The notes: a model not told the origin generated them from the sequence alone. A stretch of 64,000 bases of DNA from Yersinia massiliensis CCUG 53443 (GCF_000312485.1 NZ_HE997644.1:1-64000); one strand, 5' to 3'; counted from the first letter of the stretch, positions 10,243 to 20,072 are shown. Numbers and translations: made by a program.

Positions 10243-10959
10243 ATGTTAAGAGTCATCATCGTCGACGATGAACAACCCGCGCGTGAAGATTTACACGAAA
10301 GACTAAATGAAGAACAAGATATTGAGATCGTCGCCGAATGTAGCAACGCATTAGAAGCTATCCCAGCCATCCAGCGCTTACAGCCTGACGTCGTGTTTCT
10401 CGACATCCAAATGCCTAGAATTAATGGTTTGGAACTGGCCTCAATGTTGAATCCTGAAAGTATGCCCCACATCGTTTTCGTGACCGCTTATGATGAATAT
10501 GCTATCCGCGCTTTCGAAGAGCATGCTTTTGACTATCTGCTAAAACCACTCGATCATCAACGGCTAGCAAAAACGTTGAATCGTTTGAGACGCGGCATAA
10601 GTGTAAATAATAATTTACACAAAATCACCGAGCCCATGCTTCGACATATTCCCTGCTCTGGGCATAACCGTATTTTTTTGCTGAAGATTGAAGAAGTAGA
10701 ATATCTCAGCTCTGAGCTTAGTGGGGTACATGTTGTTGGGACGATACAATCAGGCTATACCCAGCTATCACTGAAAACGTTGGAAGAGAAAACCCCGTTT
10801 ATCCGCTGTCATCGGCAATATATGGTCAATACCGAGCAATTGGGGGAAATTCAACTTATGGACAATGGCGCTGCCGAAGTCATTACCCGCAGCGGTAGAC
10901 ACATTCCTGTCAGCCGCCGCTACTTGAAATCCCTGAAGGAAAAATTAGGGATTAGCTGA
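10243..10959 (+). CDS. btsR: LytTR-family response regulator BtsR (YehT)
   Basis: This is a 238-residue response regulator with an N-terminal receiver domain (acidic pair D9-D10, phosphoacceptor D54 in VFLDIQMPR, conserved Lys in LLKPLD) and a C-terminal LytTR DNA-binding domain (about 135-238, with CHRQYMVN and VPVSRRYLKSLKE-like blocks). It aligns along its length with E. coli BtsR, which with kinase BtsS senses pyruvate. The ATG at 10243 is chosen because GGAGG lies at 10234-10238; a longer frame lacks a ribosome site. No histidine kinase gene is adjacent in this window, unlike the E. coli btsSR pair, so its partner must lie elsewhere or be absent. Confidence 0.88.
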   Translation: MLRVIIVDDEQPAREDLHERLNEEQDIEIVAECSNALEAIPAIQRLQPDVVFLDIQMPRINGLELASMLNPESMPHIVFVTAYDEYAIRAFEEHAFDYLLKPLDHQRLAKTLNRLRRGISVNNNLHKITEPMLRHIPCSGHNRIFLLKIEEVEYLSSELSGVHVVGTIQSGYTQLSLKTLEEKTPFIRCHRQYMVNTEQLGEIQLMDNGAAEVITRSGRHIPVSRRYLKSLKEKLGIS

Positions 10960-11456
10960 ATAACTTTCTACACTCAAAAAAACTCACTACACCCAAAAAA
11001 ACTCAATCCTGCTTCATGAGTCTCTTAATTGATCATCACATCGGCCTGTCTAGGGAAGAAGGCTGAAATAGAGCGTCATCAATTTAGATAAGATGAATGA
11101 GTGGTGCATAAAAGTGAGAACAGAGAAAGTAAAGTCAGTAGGCGTTATCAGATAATTATTTCATTCATTAATTTAAAACAATATTAATACATTATTTTCA
11201 CAACCCATCTTTATATTCTAATCCACACAATTAGTGCCACTTTAATTAATTAGAAAAGTCTGGTCTGACATAAAAATAGAGGCAGGTCGCAGATTTAATT
11301 AATTACATAACTAAACAATACTCCCTTGATATTAACCAAGTTTTAATCAATGCGATCTGTGCTCTGATAGAGAAAATGAAGTAAGAGCCTTACTCATTGC
11401 TTAAAACCAGTGAATACACAACCGAATTCTATTCATGTTGGAAGCAAGGTAATATT
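10960..11456 (+). other. AT-rich intergenic region before dcuB
   Basis: About 500 bases without a gene. A 19-bp tandem duplication (10968-10986 and 10987-11005, 18 of 19 identical) follows the btsR stop. The rest is AT-rich. Near the right end there are a candidate FNR box (11326-11339) and a -10-like TGATAG (11365-11370) serving dcuB. An upstream in-frame extension of dcuB (from 11397) has no ribosome site and was not used. Confidence 0.5.
11326..11339 (+). promoter_or_regulatory. Candidate FNR box of dcuB
   Basis: TTGAT-ATTA-ACCAA matches the FNR consensus TTGAT-N4-ATCAA in 9 of 10 positions. Its centre is about 35 bp before TGATAG, close to the spacing of a class II activator. FNR activation of dcuB is established in E. 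coli. Confidence 0.55.
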
Positions 11457-12800
11457 ATGATAACACTACAATTTATAATTATAATTCTATGCTTATTAGT
11501 GGGTACACGCTATGGCGGTATGGGATTGGGGTTAATAAGCGGCATCGGCTTATTTATTCTAACCTTTATTTTCGGCCTCGAACCCGGTAAACCTCCTGTT
11601 GATGTGATGCTGACAATATTAGCTGTCATTGGCTGTGCGTCTGTATTACAAACTGCGGGTGGATTAAATGTCATGATGCAATTTGCTGAGCGATTATTAC
11701 GTCGTCATCCTCAGCATATTACGCTGTTAGCTCCATTCACAACGTGGTCATTAACCTTCTTATGCGGAACAGGGCATGTTGTTTATACCATGTTCCCTAT
11801 TATTTCAGATATTGCTATTAAGAAAGGTATTCGGCCAGAGCGACCAATGGCTGTAGCCTCTGTTGCGTCACAAATGGCCATTACGGCTTCTCCCGTTTCG
11901 GTCGCAGTGGTGTCATTGGTATCAATTATAGGTGCCAATCACGGTATCGGTCATGCGTATAGCATTTTGGAGATTCTGGCAGTATCAGTCCCTGCTTCAT
12001 TAGTCGGTGTATTGATGGCGGCACTGTGGAGCTTACGCCGCGGTAAAGATCTGGATAAAGACCCCGATTTTCAAGAGAAAATCAAAGATCCAGAGCAACG
12101 CGCCTTTATTTACGGTTCCACAGATACACTTTTAAACCAAGTTTTTCCGAAGCAAGCTTATTGGTCTACTTGGATATTCTTCGTCGCGATTGCCATCGTG
12201 GTGATGCTAGGTGCCTTTGCTGACCTACGTCCTGCCTTTGAAGTGAAAGGTAAGATGCAAGCACTGTCGATGAATCTAGTTATTCAGATGATGATGCTGA
12301 TTGCCGGTGCAGTGATTCTTATTGGTTGTAAAGTAAAACCTAGCGATATTTCTAACGGTGCAGTGTTCAAAGCCGGCATGGTTGCCATCTTCTCAGTATT
12401 CGGTGTTGCCTGGATGAGTGATACCTTCTTCCAAGCTCATATGGGAGATTTGAAGGTAGTATTGGAAGATGTGGTAAAAAGCCAACCATGGACCTACGCC
12501 ATTGTTCTCTTCCTCGTTTCCAAACTCGTGAATAGCCAAGCAGCAGCGCTAGCAGCAATTGCACCAATGGGCTTGCAACTCGGTGTGGAACCTAAAATGC
12601 TGATCGCATTCTTCCCTGCCGCATACGGGTACTTTGTACTTCCAACCTACCCAAGTGATCTGGCTTGTATCGGTTTTGACCGCTCCGGTACGACTAAAAT
12701 TGGTAAGTTCATTATTAACCATAGCTTTATCATTCCAGGGCTTATCGGTGTTATCTGCTCTTGTATCACCGGTTACTTGTTAGTCACGACTTTTATGTAA
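11457..12800 (+). CDS. dcuB: Anaerobic C4-dicarboxylate antiporter DcuB
   Basis: DcuB-family inner-membrane antiporters exchange external fumarate, malate or aspartate for succinate during anaerobic fumarate respiration. The 447-residue hydrophobic protein (about ten or more membrane segments) carries the family blocks CGTGHVVYT, RPERPM, SPVSVAVVSL, VSKLVNSQAAALAAI, LPTYPSDLA and FDRSGTT. It is closer to E. coli DcuB than to other family members I recall. The ATG at 11457 gives the family N terminus and follows AAGG. No DcuSR sensor pair is present nearby. A terminator follows. Confidence 0.92.
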   Translation: MITLQFIIIILCLLVGTRYGGMGLGLISGIGLFILTFIFGLEPGKPPVDVMLTILAVIGCASVLQTAGGLNVMMQFAERLLRRHPQHITLLAPFTTWSLTFLCGTGHVVYTMFPIISDIAIKKGIRPERPMAVASVASQMAITASPVSVAVVSLVSIIGANHGIGHAYSILEILAVSVPASLVGVLMAALWSLRRGKDLDKDPDFQEKIKDPEQRAFIYGSTDTLLNQVFPKQAYWSTWIFFVAIAIVVMLGAFADLRPAFEVKGKMQALSMNLVIQMMMLIAGAVILIGCKVKPSDISNGAVFKAGMVAIFSVFGVAWMSDTFFQAHMGDLKVVLEDVVKSQPWTYAIVLFLVSKLVNSQAAALAAIAPMGLQLGVEPKMLIAFFPAAYGYFVLPTYPSDLACIGFDRSGTTKIGKFIINHSFIIPGLIGVICSCITGYLLVTTFM

Positions 12801-12831
12801 TCTAGACTTAACGTTTTTACTGATGATGTGC

Positions 12832-12864
12832 AAAGAGACCAGTTAATATTCCTGGTCTCTTTAT
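12832..12864 (+). terminator. Terminator after dcuB
   Basis: Stem AAAGAGACCAG / CTGGTCTCTTT with a 9-base loop, followed by ATTTAT, 31 bp after the dcuB stop. The next 240 bases to ydiY are AT-rich, without further recognised features. Confidence 0.85.
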
Positions 12865-13108
12865 TTATATGGTAGAAAAATCCCAATCAGCAGAAGCGCT
12901 ATTTTTTTGCGTCAATTTTTATAGTGTCAATACGCCCATTCAAAACTCTACATTGTACTTTTGACTAAATTTTAAGAATGAACTCGTCATTAAAACCACC
13001 TTATTATAATTAATTATTCAATCTGAAATATCTTCTGAATAAGTTGGATCACAACTGCTACAATGCGGGCCGCATCACAAACATCATTTTTTTCACCATG
13101 GACTTATT

Positions 13109-13876
13109 ATGTTTTCTTCGCGTCATACCAGGGCGTTGCCGTTCCATATCAGCACACTCGCTTTATCTCTCGTCAGCCTTTCTGTACTTGCTGACGCTAC
13201 TGTCTTCACTGCCTTAGACGATCCAGCTACAGCCAAAAAGAGCTTCGATGGGACGGTTGAGGCAGGTTATACCGCTCAGTCAGGAAATACGACTAACTCA
13301 ACCCTGACCGCTAACTCAACATTAACGTGGTTCCAGCCCAATACGGCCTATAGCTTATGGGGAGCAGCACGTAACACCAGTGCGAATGATCAGCGTTCCT
13401 CAGAACGTTATCAGCTAGGTGCACGTACTCGTTATAATCTGACTGATAGCAATTATTTGTTTGGCCAAGCGAGTTGGTTAAATGATCGTTATAACGGTTT
13501 TGATTCCCGCTCTGTATTAACCACAGGTTATGGTCGCCAGATTATGACCACCCCACTGCATAACCTGCGGGTGGAATTTGGTCCGGGTGTTCGCCATGAT
13601 GAATTTTACGAAGGTGGACGTGCGACTAAAGCATTGGCTTATGGCGGTGCAAACTATACTTATCAGTTAACGGATAACACGGTATTCAGTGAAGGGGTTT
13701 CAGCATTAGCGAACGAAGAAACGACGCTAAACTCAGAGACTGCGTTGAATGTCGCCATCAATAAAAGCTTCGCGCTGCGCTTAGCTTATATCGTGACCTA
13801 CAACACCAAACCCCCTGCCAGTGCGCCAAAAAATACTGACACCACAACGTCTGTCACATTGGTCTACGGCCTGTAA
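13109..13876 (+). CDS. ydiY: DUF481-family outer membrane protein YdiY
   Basis: This is a 255-residue protein of the YdiY/DUF481 family, predicted to form an outer membrane beta-barrel of unknown function. A cleavable signal peptide is visible (basic start, hydrophobic LALSLVSLSVLADA). The mature part has alternating beta-strand patterns, including VEAGYTAQSGNT, YLFGQASWLNDRYNG and LRVEFGPGVRHDEF, and ends in an aromatic/hydrophobic C terminus typical of BAM substrates. It aligns with E. coli YdiY throughout. The gene stands alone between dcuB and the rplS operon; the ribosome site is weak. A role in acid or osmotic response has been proposed for relatives but cannot be read from the sequence. 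Confidence 0.85.
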   Translation: MFSSRHTRALPFHISTLALSLVSLSVLADATVFTALDDPATAKKSFDGTVEAGYTAQSGNTTNSTLTANSTLTWFQPNTAYSLWGAARNTSANDQRSSERYQLGARTRYNLTDSNYLFGQASWLNDRYNGFDSRSVLTTGYGRQIMTTPLHNLRVEFGPGVRHDEFYEGGRATKALAYGGANYTYQLTDNTVFSEGVSALANEETTLNSETALNVAINKSFALRLAYIVTYNTKPPASAPKNTDTTTSVTLVYGL

Positions 13877-13927
13877 TTAGCTCAAAAAACTATATTACTC
13901 AAAACCCATATTACTCAAAATCTATTT

Positions 13928-13950
13928 TAGCGTGGTGTTATGCCACGCTA
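13928..13950 (+). terminator. Hairpin after ydiY
   Basis: TAGCGTGG / CCACGCTA with a 7-base loop, 51 bp after the ydiY stop. No clean T run follows, so it may be a weak terminator or an mRNA-stabilising hairpin. Confidence 0.5.
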
Positions 13951-14026
13951 GTTCCCTCTCGTTTCTTCCCTATTCCCACAACTATTTTTTGCGCGAGCAC
14001 ACTCGCCGCTTTGTACCAAAACGTCA

Positions 14027-14060
14027 ATAAAAAAGGGGTTAGCATATGGCTAACCCCTTT
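14027..14060 (-). terminator. Terminator of the rpsP-rimM-trmD-rplS operon
   Basis: A perfect 12-bp stem AAAGGGGTTAGC / GCTAACCCCTTT around a short loop, followed on the minus strand by a T-rich run, 37 bp after the rplS stop. Confidence 0.9.
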
Positions 14061-14097
14061 ATCACTATTAACTTTTGGATGAAGCCTGAGCTATACC

Positions 14098-14469
<372 letters not shown>

Positions 14470-14534
14470 CTAGGTAAACTGATATATCAGGAAAATTGGC
14501 ACTGAGTGCAATGTTCCTTTCATAGTTCTGTTGC

Positions 14535-15275
14535 TCAGGGCTTATGTTCCCGTTGGAACTCAGCCAGCAACACCATTTGCTCGTCAGTCAGAGCTAGGCT
14601 TTCTAGAAGTTCAGGTCTTCTAAGCCAGGTACGGCCCAGCGACTGCTTTAAGCGCCAGCGACGAATCTCGGCATGGTTGCCCGACAGTAATACTGGCGGC
14701 ACTTCCATTCCTTCTAACACCTCAGGCCGAGTGTAGTGCGGGCAATCCAGCAATCCATCAGAAAAAGAATCTTCCTCTGCTGAGGCTTGATGACCCAGAA
14801 CGCCCGGAATAAATCGGGAGACTGAATCGATCAACGTCATTGCTGGTAGCTCACCACCGCTGAGAACGTAATCACCGATTGACCACTCTTCATCAATTTC
14901 GGTTTTGATTACGCGCTCATCCACTCCTTCGTACCGGCCACAAACCAGAATCATTTTCGGGTTCATCGCCAGTTCGCAAACGCCCTGTTGGTCCAGTTTG
15001 CGCCCTTGAGGTGACAGATAAATCACCTTTGCTCCCTCGCCTGCCGCTGCTTTTGCTGCATGAATGGCTTCCCTTAGCGGTTGCACCATCATCAACATTC
15101 CCGGGCCACCACCATAAGGGCGGTCATCCACGGTACGATGCCGATCGTAGGTGAAGTCACGCGGACTCCAACACTGTACGCTCAGCAGGCCATTTTTTAC
15201 TGCCCGGCCAGTCACCCCGTAATCGGTTATTGCGCGGAACATCTCTGGAAATAGGCTAATAACACCGATCCACAT
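14535..15275 (-). CDS. trmD: tRNA (guanine-37-N1)-methyltransferase TrmD
   Basis: TrmD methylates N1 of G37 next to the anticodon, using S-adenosylmethionine, and so prevents +1 frameshifting. The 246-residue protein shows the SPOUT trefoil-knot segments, including [35 protein letters not shown] and the catalytic Asp region. The ATG at 15275 gives [13 protein letters not shown], the family N terminus; a longer upstream frame overlaps the rimM end and is not supported. Third gene of the S16/L19 operon. Confidence 0.97.
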   Translation of the reverse strand: MWIGVISLFPEMFRAITDYGVTGRAVKNGLLSVQCWSPRDFTYDRHRTVDDRPYGGGPGMLMMVQPLREAIHAAKAAAGEGAKVIYLSPQGRKLDQQGVCELAMNPKMILVCGRYEGVDERVIKTEIDEEWSIGDYVLSGGELPAMTLIDSVSRFIPGVLGHQASAEEDSFSDGLLDCPHYTRPEVLEGMEVPPVLLSGNHAEIRRWRLKQSLGRTWLRRPELLESLALTDEQMVLLAEFQREHKP

Positions 15276-15313
15276 TGTTTTGTTCCACTCATCTTTGCCG
15301 TTTAATTCGGAGG

Positions 15314-15862
15314 TCAAAAACCAGGATCCCAATCTACTTCAACACGTTGAGCAGTGAGATCGACATTCTTGATAACCTGCCCATGAAGAAACGGGACCAA
15401 CCGCTCCTTCATACCGAATGCATCTTTCAGGTTTGCCTTCACGACCATCACATCGTTAGAACCGGTTTCCATCATATCGATGATTTTCCCCAGTTCGTAA
15501 CCTGCGGTTGTTACTACCTGACAGCCCATAAGGTCTTTCCAGTAGTAATCATCCCCATCTAATGCGGGCAGTTGTTTTGAATCTACGATAATTTCGCAAT
15601 TAGTCAGTAGATTCGCGGCATCACGATCATCAACACCTTTAACTTTGATGATCAGATCCTGGCTGTGGCGCTTCCAGTCTTCCAACTCGACATGCTGCCA
15701 CTTACCGGCCTGCTGGATAAACCACGGCTGGTAATCGAAAATGCTTTCGGCGTTCTCGGTGGATGAAAATACTCTGAGCCAACCGCGAATGCCGTAAGTC
15801 GAACCCATTTTACCGAGTACAATCGGCTCATCGGGAACCACTGGATTGAGTTGCTTGCTCAT
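15314..15862 (-). CDS. rimM: Ribosome maturation factor RimM
   Basis: RimM binds S19 and promotes maturation of the 30S head. The 182-residue protein equals the E. coli length, with an N-terminal RimM domain ([17 protein letters not shown]) and a C-terminal PRC-barrel domain ([29 protein letters not shown]). The ATG at 15862 follows GGTGG and gives the family start MSKQL. It lies 21 bp after rpsP and 38 bp before trmD. Confidence 0.97.
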   Translation of the reverse strand: MSKQLNPVVPDEPIVLGKMGSTYGIRGWLRVFSSTENAESIFDYQPWFIQQAGKWQHVELEDWKRHSQDLIIKVKGVDDRDAANLLTNCEIIVDSKQLPALDGDDYYWKDLMGCQVVTTAGYELGKIIDMMETGSNDVMVVKANLKDAFGMKERLVPFLHGQVIKNVDLTAQRVEVDWDPGF

Positions 15863-15883
15863 AATAACCACCACCGCGACAGA

Positions 15884-16132
15884 TTAAGCTGCTTTCTTAG
15901 CGTCTTTGATCAGCGCAGATACGCGATCAGAAACGGTAGCACCCAGGCCGACCCAATGTTCGATACGGTCCAGGTCTAAACGCAGAGCTTCAGCCTGACC
16001 AGATGCGATCGGGTTAAAGAAGCCTACACGTTCGATAAAACGACCGTCACGAGCATTACGGCTGTCGGTCACTACTACTTGATAGAACGGACGCTTTTTA
16101 GCGCCGCCACGAGCCAAACGAATTGTTACCAT
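15884..16132 (-). CDS. rpsP: 30S ribosomal protein S16
   Basis: S16 is a small-subunit assembly protein. The 82-residue product begins [20 protein letters not shown] and matches the E. coli length. The ATG at 16132 follows GAGGA; the upstream in-frame extension contains a terminator-like hairpin and is not coding. First gene of the operon rpsP-rimM-trmD-rplS. Confidence 0.98.
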   Translation of the reverse strand: MVTIRLARGGAKKRPFYQVVVTDSRNARDGRFIERVGFFNPIASGQAEALRLDLDRIEHWVGLGATVSDRVSALIKDAKKAA

Positions 16133-16155
16133 AACATCCTCTTTAGTTAATAAAA

Positions 16156-16189
16156 CAACTGGACCCCATCGGGGAACGGGGTCCAGTTG
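16156..16189 (-). terminator. Terminator-like hairpin in the rpsP leader
   Basis: A perfect 12-bp inverted repeat CAACTGGACCCC / GGGGTCCAGTTG with a 10-base loop, followed on the minus strand by TTTTATTAA, ends 24 nt before the rpsP start codon. It looks like an intrinsic terminator. It could attenuate the ribosomal operon or end readthrough from ffh. Confidence 0.75.
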
Positions 16190-16322
16190 CAATATAAAAA
16201 GCCCGAAAATTTTACTCATTTTGGCGCAAAAAGCAATCTAAAGCGTAGATTCCTGCGCGCTAGTTTTGTAATGAGTACTATTTTCTTCGTTTACCGCTGT
16301 TTTCAGCGGGAAATCTTTACTC

Positions 16323-16353
16323 ATGTCACTCTGGTGGACCCACAGAGTGACAT
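16323..16353 (-). other. Hairpin after ffh
   Basis: An 11-bp perfect stem ATGTCACTCTG / CAGAGTGACAT lies directly after the ffh stop codon. No T run follows on the minus strand, so it may be a processing or stability element. A second small hairpin (CCGCTG/CAGCGG, about 16293-16308) follows. Confidence 0.5.
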
Positions 16354-16358
16354 AACGC

Positions 16359-17720
16359 TTAGCGGCCTGGGAAGCCCGGTGGCATCATACCTTTCATGCC
16401 ACGCATCATCTTGGCCAACCCGCCATTTTTCATTTTCTTCATCATGCGCTGCATTTCATCGAATTGCTTAAGCAGGCGGTTCACGTCCTGCACCTGCACC
16501 CCCGACCCCGTGGCAATACGGCGCTTACGTGAACCCTTGATGATTTCTGGCTTAGCGCGCTCTTTCAGCGTCATCGAATTGATGATGGCCTCCATGCGCA
16601 CGGTCACTTTGTCATCCATTTGTGATTTTACGTTATCTGGCAACTGACCTGCGCCCGGCATTTTACTTAACATACTAGCCATACCGCCCATGTTACGCAT
16701 TTGCTTGAGTTGGTCGAGGAAGTCATTGAGATCGAAGCCGTCGCCTTTCTTAAGCTTGGTCGCCAGTTTTTCCGCCTGAGCGCGGTCAACTTTGCTTTCA
16801 ATATCTTCAATCAGGGAGATAACATCGCCCATCCCCAGAATACGGGAAGCCACGCGATCAGGGTGAAACGCCTCTAACGCTTCAGTTTTCTCACCGACGC
16901 CAAGGAATTTAATCGGCTTGCCGGTAATATGACGAATGGATAAAGCAGCACCACCACGGGCATCACCATCAACTTTGGTCAGTACCACACCAGTGAGGGG
17001 CAATGCTTCATTGAAAGCTTTTGCCGTATTGGCAGCATCTTGACCAGTCATGGCATCGACGACAAACAAGGTTTCAACCGGATTAATCGCGGCATGAACT
17101 TGTTTGATTTCGTCCATCATCGCTTCATCGACGTGTAAACGGCCGGCGGTATCGACAATCAGGACATCATAGAACTTAAGCTTCGCTTGCTGGAGAGCAC
17201 GATTAACAATTTCAATCGGCTTTTCTTTTACATCAGACGGGAAGAAATCAATGTCAACCTGTTGTGCCAAGGTTTCCAACTGTTTGATCGCCGCAGGGCG
17301 ATAAACGTCGGCAGACACCACGAGTACTTTCTTCTTATGCTTTTCTTTCAGTAACTTACCGAGCTTGGCCACACTGGTGGTTTTACCCGCACCTTGCAGA
17401 CCCGCCATTAACACCACTGCTGGCGGTTGCGCAGCCAGATTCAGTTCGTTATTGACCTCGCCCATCGCGGCAATAAGTTCATTTTTAACTATTTTGACGA
17501 ATTCCTGCCCTGGCGTAAGGCTTTTATTCACCTCGTGACCAACAGCGCGCTCTTTTACCCGGTTGATAAAATCACGAACAACCGGTAGAGCAACGTCAGC
17601 TTCCAGTAACGCCATGCGCACTTCACGTAGCGTTTCTTTAATATTTTCTTCTGTCAGCCGGCCACGGCCGCTGATATTGCGCAATGTGCGCGACAATCGA
17701 TCAGTTAAGTTCTCAAACAT
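16359..17720 (-). CDS. ffh: Signal recognition particle protein Ffh
   Basis: Ffh is the SRP54 GTPase that, with 4.5S RNA, brings inner membrane proteins to FtsY and SecYEG. The 453 residues form the N domain, the G domain (GLQGAGKTTSVAKL, DTAGRL, TKVDGDARGG, FLGVGEK) and a C-terminal methionine-rich M domain (many MRNMGGMASML- and MMKKMK-type stretches). It stands upstream of rpsP on the same strand and divergent from ypjD, as in E. coli. Confidence 0.98.
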   Translation of the reverse strand: MFENLTDRLSRTLRNISGRGRLTEENIKETLREVRMALLEADVALPVVRDFINRVKERAVGHEVNKSLTPGQEFVKIVKNELIAAMGEVNNELNLAAQPPAVVLMAGLQGAGKTTSVAKLGKLLKEKHKKKVLVVSADVYRPAAIKQLETLAQQVDIDFFPSDVKEKPIEIVNRALQQAKLKFYDVLIVDTAGRLHVDEAMMDEIKQVHAAINPVETLFVVDAMTGQDAANTAKAFNEALPLTGVVLTKVDGDARGGAALSIRHITGKPIKFLGVGEKTEALEAFHPDRVASRILGMGDVISLIEDIESKVDRAQAEKLATKLKKGDGFDLNDFLDQLKQMRNMGGMASMLSKMPGAGQLPDNVKSQMDDKVTVRMEAIINSMTLKERAKPEIIKGSRKRRIATGSGVQVQDVNRLLKQFDEMQRMMKKMKNGGLAKMMRGMKGMMPPGFPGR

Positions 17721-17885
17721 TGGCTCATACTCAACGTGGAAACAGGCCGCTCGGGCGACACAATGGGGGGATTATAACACGAAGCTTAAACGATCTCTGC
17801 CCTCTCGTCGGAGAACGGTTGGAGCGAGACGCGCTCAACGCTATACTGACAATATTATTCACTTAGCCGATGTTCATATAACGCT

Positions 17886-18677
17886 ATGCCCGTGTTCTCT
17901 ATTTTGGCTTTGATCGCTTATTCACTCAGTTTGGGCTTGATTGTCCCAAGTCTGGTGCAAAAAAACAGTGCTTACCGTCGGTTAGCACTGATTTCTGCTG
18001 TCGTCGCGTTAGTGTGCCACGCTATTGCACTGAAGCATCAGATATTTGATGTTGGTGGTGGTCAAAACCTCACTTTATTAAATATCGGCTCCATCGTCGG
18101 GTTGATGATCTGTTCAATCATGACCATCGTCGCCTCGCAGGGGCGGGGTTGGTTCCTGCTGCCAATTGTTTATAGCTTTGCCATGATCAATCTGGCGCTC
18201 GCCAGCTTACTGCCTGGTGAGTTTATTACCCACCTCGAAACGAGCCCAACAATATTTATCCATATTGGGCTGGCACTTTTTGCTTACGCAACACTGATCA
18301 TTGCTGCACTTTACGCACTGCAATTGGCTTGGCTTGATTATCAGTTAAAAAATAAGAAAGTGACCTTTAATGGCGATATGCCACCATTAATGAGTATTGA
18401 GCGTAAAATGTTCCACATTACTCAGATTGGCGTCGTGTTGCTCACTTTAACGCTATGCACTGGCTTGCTTTACATGGACGACATATTCAGCAAAGAAAAC
18501 GTTCATAAAGCGGTGTTATCGATCATGGCTTGGTTTGTCTATATTGTTTTATTGTGGGGCCATTACCATGAAGGCTGGCGTGGGCGTAGGGTGATTTGGT
18601 TTAGTTTTGCAGGTGCATTCCTCCTGACACTCGCTTATTTCGGCAGCCGCCTAGTTCAGGAAATCATGGTTCCTTAA
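17886..18677 (+). CDS. ypjD: Inner membrane protein YpjD, cytochrome c assembly family
   Basis: This is a 263-residue membrane protein of the CcmC/CcsA-like (cytochrome_c_asm) family, the same length as E. coli YpjD. About eight hydrophobic segments are visible. The family's conserved tryptophan-rich/histidine region HYHEGWRGRRVIWF is near the C terminus. The biochemical function is not established; relatives bind or move heme. It is followed by corB, and E. coli has the same ypjD-corB order. Confidence 0.88.
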   Translation: MPVFSILALIAYSLSLGLIVPSLVQKNSAYRRLALISAVVALVCHAIALKHQIFDVGGGQNLTLLNIGSIVGLMICSIMTIVASQGRGWFLLPIVYSFAMINLALASLLPGEFITHLETSPTIFIHIGLALFAYATLIIAALYALQLAWLDYQLKNKKVTFNGDMPPLMSIERKMFHITQIGVVLLTLTLCTGLLYMDDIFSKENVHKAVLSIMAWFVYIVLLWGHYHEGWRGRRVIWFSFAGAFLLTLAYFGSRLVQEIMVP

Positions 18678-18746
18678 TTATTATCTTAACCCGTCTTTAA
18701 TGACCCTGTTTGACCGGCAGGGTCCCTATCGTAATAAAGGAACACT

Positions 18747-20030
18747 GTGTTGGATCATGTTTCAACTAGCACGCTGATCATTATTCTTGTCGTCATGGTC
18801 GTGGTTTCGGCATATTTTTCTGCCTCCGAAACCGGCATGATGACCCTTAATCGTTATCGTCTGCGCCACTTGTCTAAGCAAGGTAACCGCGCCGCTCGCC
18901 GAGTTGAGAAACTACTGCGCCGTCCTGACCGCTTAATTAGCTTAGTGTTGATTGGTAATAATCTGGTCAATATTCTGGCCTCAGCACTGGCAACAATTGT
19001 CGGTATCCGATTATACGGAAATGCTGGGGTTGCCATCGCGACAGGGATATTGACCTTTGTGGTACTCATTTTCGCTGAAGTGATGCCAAAGACCATTGCA
19101 GCGCTTTATCCTGAACGCGTTGCGTTCCCCAGTAGCGTTCTGCTAGCCCCTCTCCAGAAAATCATGCTGCCACTGGTATGGTTGCTCAATACCATCACTC
19201 GTGGGCTGATGCGCTTGTGTGGCATACGTGGAAATGTGCACAGCAGTGATGCGGTCAGCAAAGATGAATTACGCAGCATCGTGAATGAATCCCAATCCCA
19301 AATCTCTCGCCGTAATCAAGATATGTTGATATCCGTACTTGATCTGGAAAAAGTCACAGTGGGTGACATTATGGTTCCCCGTAATGAAGTGGTTGGTATT
19401 GATATCAATGATGACTGGAAATCAATCATGCGTCAGCTCACCCACTCTCCCCATGGGCGTATCGTGTTATATCGTCAATCGTTAGATGATGCGATTGGCA
19501 TGCTGCGAGTACGAGAAGCCTACCGGCTCATGACTGAAAAGAAAGAATTCAACAAAGAAAATCTGCTGCGCGCAGCGGATGAAATTTACTTTATTCCTGA
19601 AGGGACACCGTTGAATGTGCAATTGGTGAAGTTCCAACGGAATAAAGAGAAAGTCGGCATGATTGTCGATGAGTATGGCGATATTCAAGGGCTGGTTACC
19701 GTTGAAGATATTTTGGAAGAGATTGTCGGTGACTTCACGACATCAATGTCTCCGACACTTGCCGAAGAAGTTAACCCACAAAGTGATGGTTCAGTATTAA
19801 TAGATGGTAGTGCCAGCGTACGGGAACTCAATAAAGCGTTTAACTGGGCATTGCCCATCGATGCTCGCACAATCAATGGCATGATATTGGAAGCACTGGA
19901 AGAGATTCCGCAGGTTGGCACTCAAGTGCGTATTGGCCGTTATTTAATTGATGTGTTGGATGTGCAAGAAAATATGATTAAGCGTGTCAGGGTCATACCA
20001 ATTGCTCATCAGGAGCATTCGGACCTATAA
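18747..20030 (+). CDS. corB: CNNM/CorC-family membrane protein CorB (YfjD)
   Basis: This 427-residue protein has an N-terminal DUF21/CNNM membrane domain (about 1-140, with the SASETGMMTLNRYRL block), two CBS domains (DIMVPRNEVVGIDI and VGMIVDEYGDIQGLVTVEDILEEIVGD) and a C-terminal CorC_HlyC domain. Relatives are linked to magnesium or cobalt efflux. The start is GTG at 18747 or TTG at 18750; AAGGA lies upstream, and homology to E. coli YfjD favours the second by one residue. A hairpin GACCCTG / CAGGGTC (18701-18723) separates it from ypjD. Confidence 0.88.
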   Translation: MLDHVSTSTLIIILVVMVVVSAYFSASETGMMTLNRYRLRHLSKQGNRAARRVEKLLRRPDRLISLVLIGNNLVNILASALATIVGIRLYGNAGVAIATGILTFVVLIFAEVMPKTIAALYPERVAFPSSVLLAPLQKIMLPLVWLLNTITRGLMRLCGIRGNVHSSDAVSKDELRSIVNESQSQISRRNQDMLISVLDLEKVTVGDIMVPRNEVVGIDINDDWKSIMRQLTHSPHGRIVLYRQSLDDAIGMLRVREAYRLMTEKKEFNKENLLRAADEIYFIPEGTPLNVQLVKFQRNKEKVGMIVDEYGDIQGLVTVEDILEEIVGDFTTSMSPTLAEEVNPQSDGSVLIDGSASVRELNKAFNWALPIDARTINGMILEALEEIPQVGTQVRIGRYLIDVLDVQENMIKRVRVIPIAHQEHSDL

Positions 20031-20072
20031 ACCGCTCGGAGTAAACGCGCAACACGCGGTTTTATAAATATA

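Noticed and set aside
11397-11456. N-terminal extension of dcuB
   Set aside because: The extra 20 residues have no ribosome site and are not in the family; AAGG precedes the ATG at 11457.
13928-14060. Possible small RNA between ydiY and rplS
   Set aside because: Two hairpins are explained as ends of the convergent transcripts; no promoter-like sequence was found between them.
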